A stretch of 64,000 nt of DNA from Thecamonas trahens ATCC 50062 (Eukaryota > Apusozoa > Apusomonadida > Apusomonadidae), in assembly GCF_000142905.1 (NCBI RefSeq), contig NW_013657665.1, forward strand, positions 200,164 through 264,163, given 5' to 3'. The notes under the pieces are model-generated. The model did not search any database. It was given only the letters and a program-made list of their open reading frames with translations, and had not been told where the DNA came from. The translations under genes and the position numbers were made by a program. This document shows, in pieces, positions 62,379 through 64,000 of this stretch (its first letter is position 1; the number at the start of each line of letters is the position of its first letter).

Positions 62379-62754
62379 GGCACAGGACCGGAGGCGCGGG
62401 TTCTCTGTGTGTGTTTTGTGTGCGTTGTGTGCGGGTGGCGCGTGTGTGCGCGTGGACGGTGTAGAGGTGTGGGTATGGGTGTGTGGTGTGGCTGGTGTTG
62501 GTGGTGGTGGTGCGGCCGTTGGCGTCACCCGCTTCGTCTGTGCCAAAAGTACGACCTTTTTTGGGCGCGACAGTCGGTCGTCGAGTGGCGCGGCGAGTGC
62601 GACTTGGCACTTGATCGGCTGGACATGTTGGGCTCACGGTGGGGGAAGGGCACACAAAGTACCACCCAGCTCTTCCGGTGTCTGCACCCCCGACACGACT
62701 GAGGTAACCAGAGGTAGAGGTAAACTTGACTCACGCTAGTGTCTGTCTAGTGGC
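62379..62754. promoter_or_regulatory. Divergent intergenic region
   Basis: 376 bp. The part at 62395-62510 is TG-rich on the plus strand, that is CA-rich in the sense of the minus-strand gene. Nothing else is recognised. Confidence 0.4.

Positions 62755-64000
<1,246 letters not shown>

Overview
The window is nuclear DNA from a GC-rich, gene-dense unicellular eukaryote. It has short spliceosomal introns (GT...AG), compact intergenic spaces and eukaryote-specific genes: the ZW10 kinetochore/tethering protein, a nuclear-encoded complex I subunit with a mitochondrial presequence, a classical tyrosine phosphatase, an INPP4-type lipid phosphatase, a RasGAP, and sushi/FN3/IPT surface proteins. The mixture of opisthokont-like signalling families with protist-style giant surface proteins suggests a free-living flagellate close to the opisthokonts. 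An apusomonad such as Thecamonas is my best guess, but that is inference from gene content only. The sequence is draft quality: it has two 100-N gaps, long C/G homopolymers, and at least four single-base deletions inside otherwise intact genes.

Layout. 1-1148: 3' part of an unrecognised coiled-coil gene. 2006-3811: cytochrome b5 reductase-like/cytochrome b5 fusion. 4025-5626: MATE transporter. 5801-8116 (-): ZW10. 8702-9851: NDUFS7 in three exons. 10180-12073: tyrosine phosphatase whose first intron carries a 478-bp inverted copy of the intron end and the start of exon 2. 12089-33431 (-): one giant gene for a Ser-rich repeat protein of about 7,100 residues, built from hundreds of copies of a short motif (Y-S-x-[DE]-x-A-G-[FY]) in four block types, with two duplicated coiled-coil modules. 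34877-36693: a Lys-rich coiled-coil protein, head to head with the giant gene, with five copies of the related octad Y-x-x-D-F-A-x-F. 36748-40596 (-): INPP4-like phosphatase with a FYVE-like Cys cluster. 41119-41649: small unknown gene. 41653-52503 (-): 3,616-residue surface protein (Gly-rich, EGF, sushi, SbsA-type Ig-like, IPT/TIG, Cys-rich, multipass membrane). 52938-57697: head to head with it, a single-pass receptor-type protein with FN3 domains outside and a RasGAP domain inside. 57437-58561 (-): RsuA/RluB-type pseudouridine synthase. 58769-59593 (-): small secretory-signal protein. 59858-61363 (-): DegT-family aminotransferase. 61683-62378 (-): protein resembling human CXorf65. 62755-64000: 5' part of a Ser/Lys-rich protein.

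Themes. The strongest candidate for something undescribed is the divergent pair at 12089-36693, which looks like a structural or cytoskeletal system built on a shared aromatic/acidic octad. A second head-to-head pair (41653-57697) joins a giant adhesin-like membrane protein to a RasGAP receptor. First exons are often tiny and end inside the targeting peptide. Sequence just upstream of many start codons is G-poor and rich in CA/CT on the sense strand.
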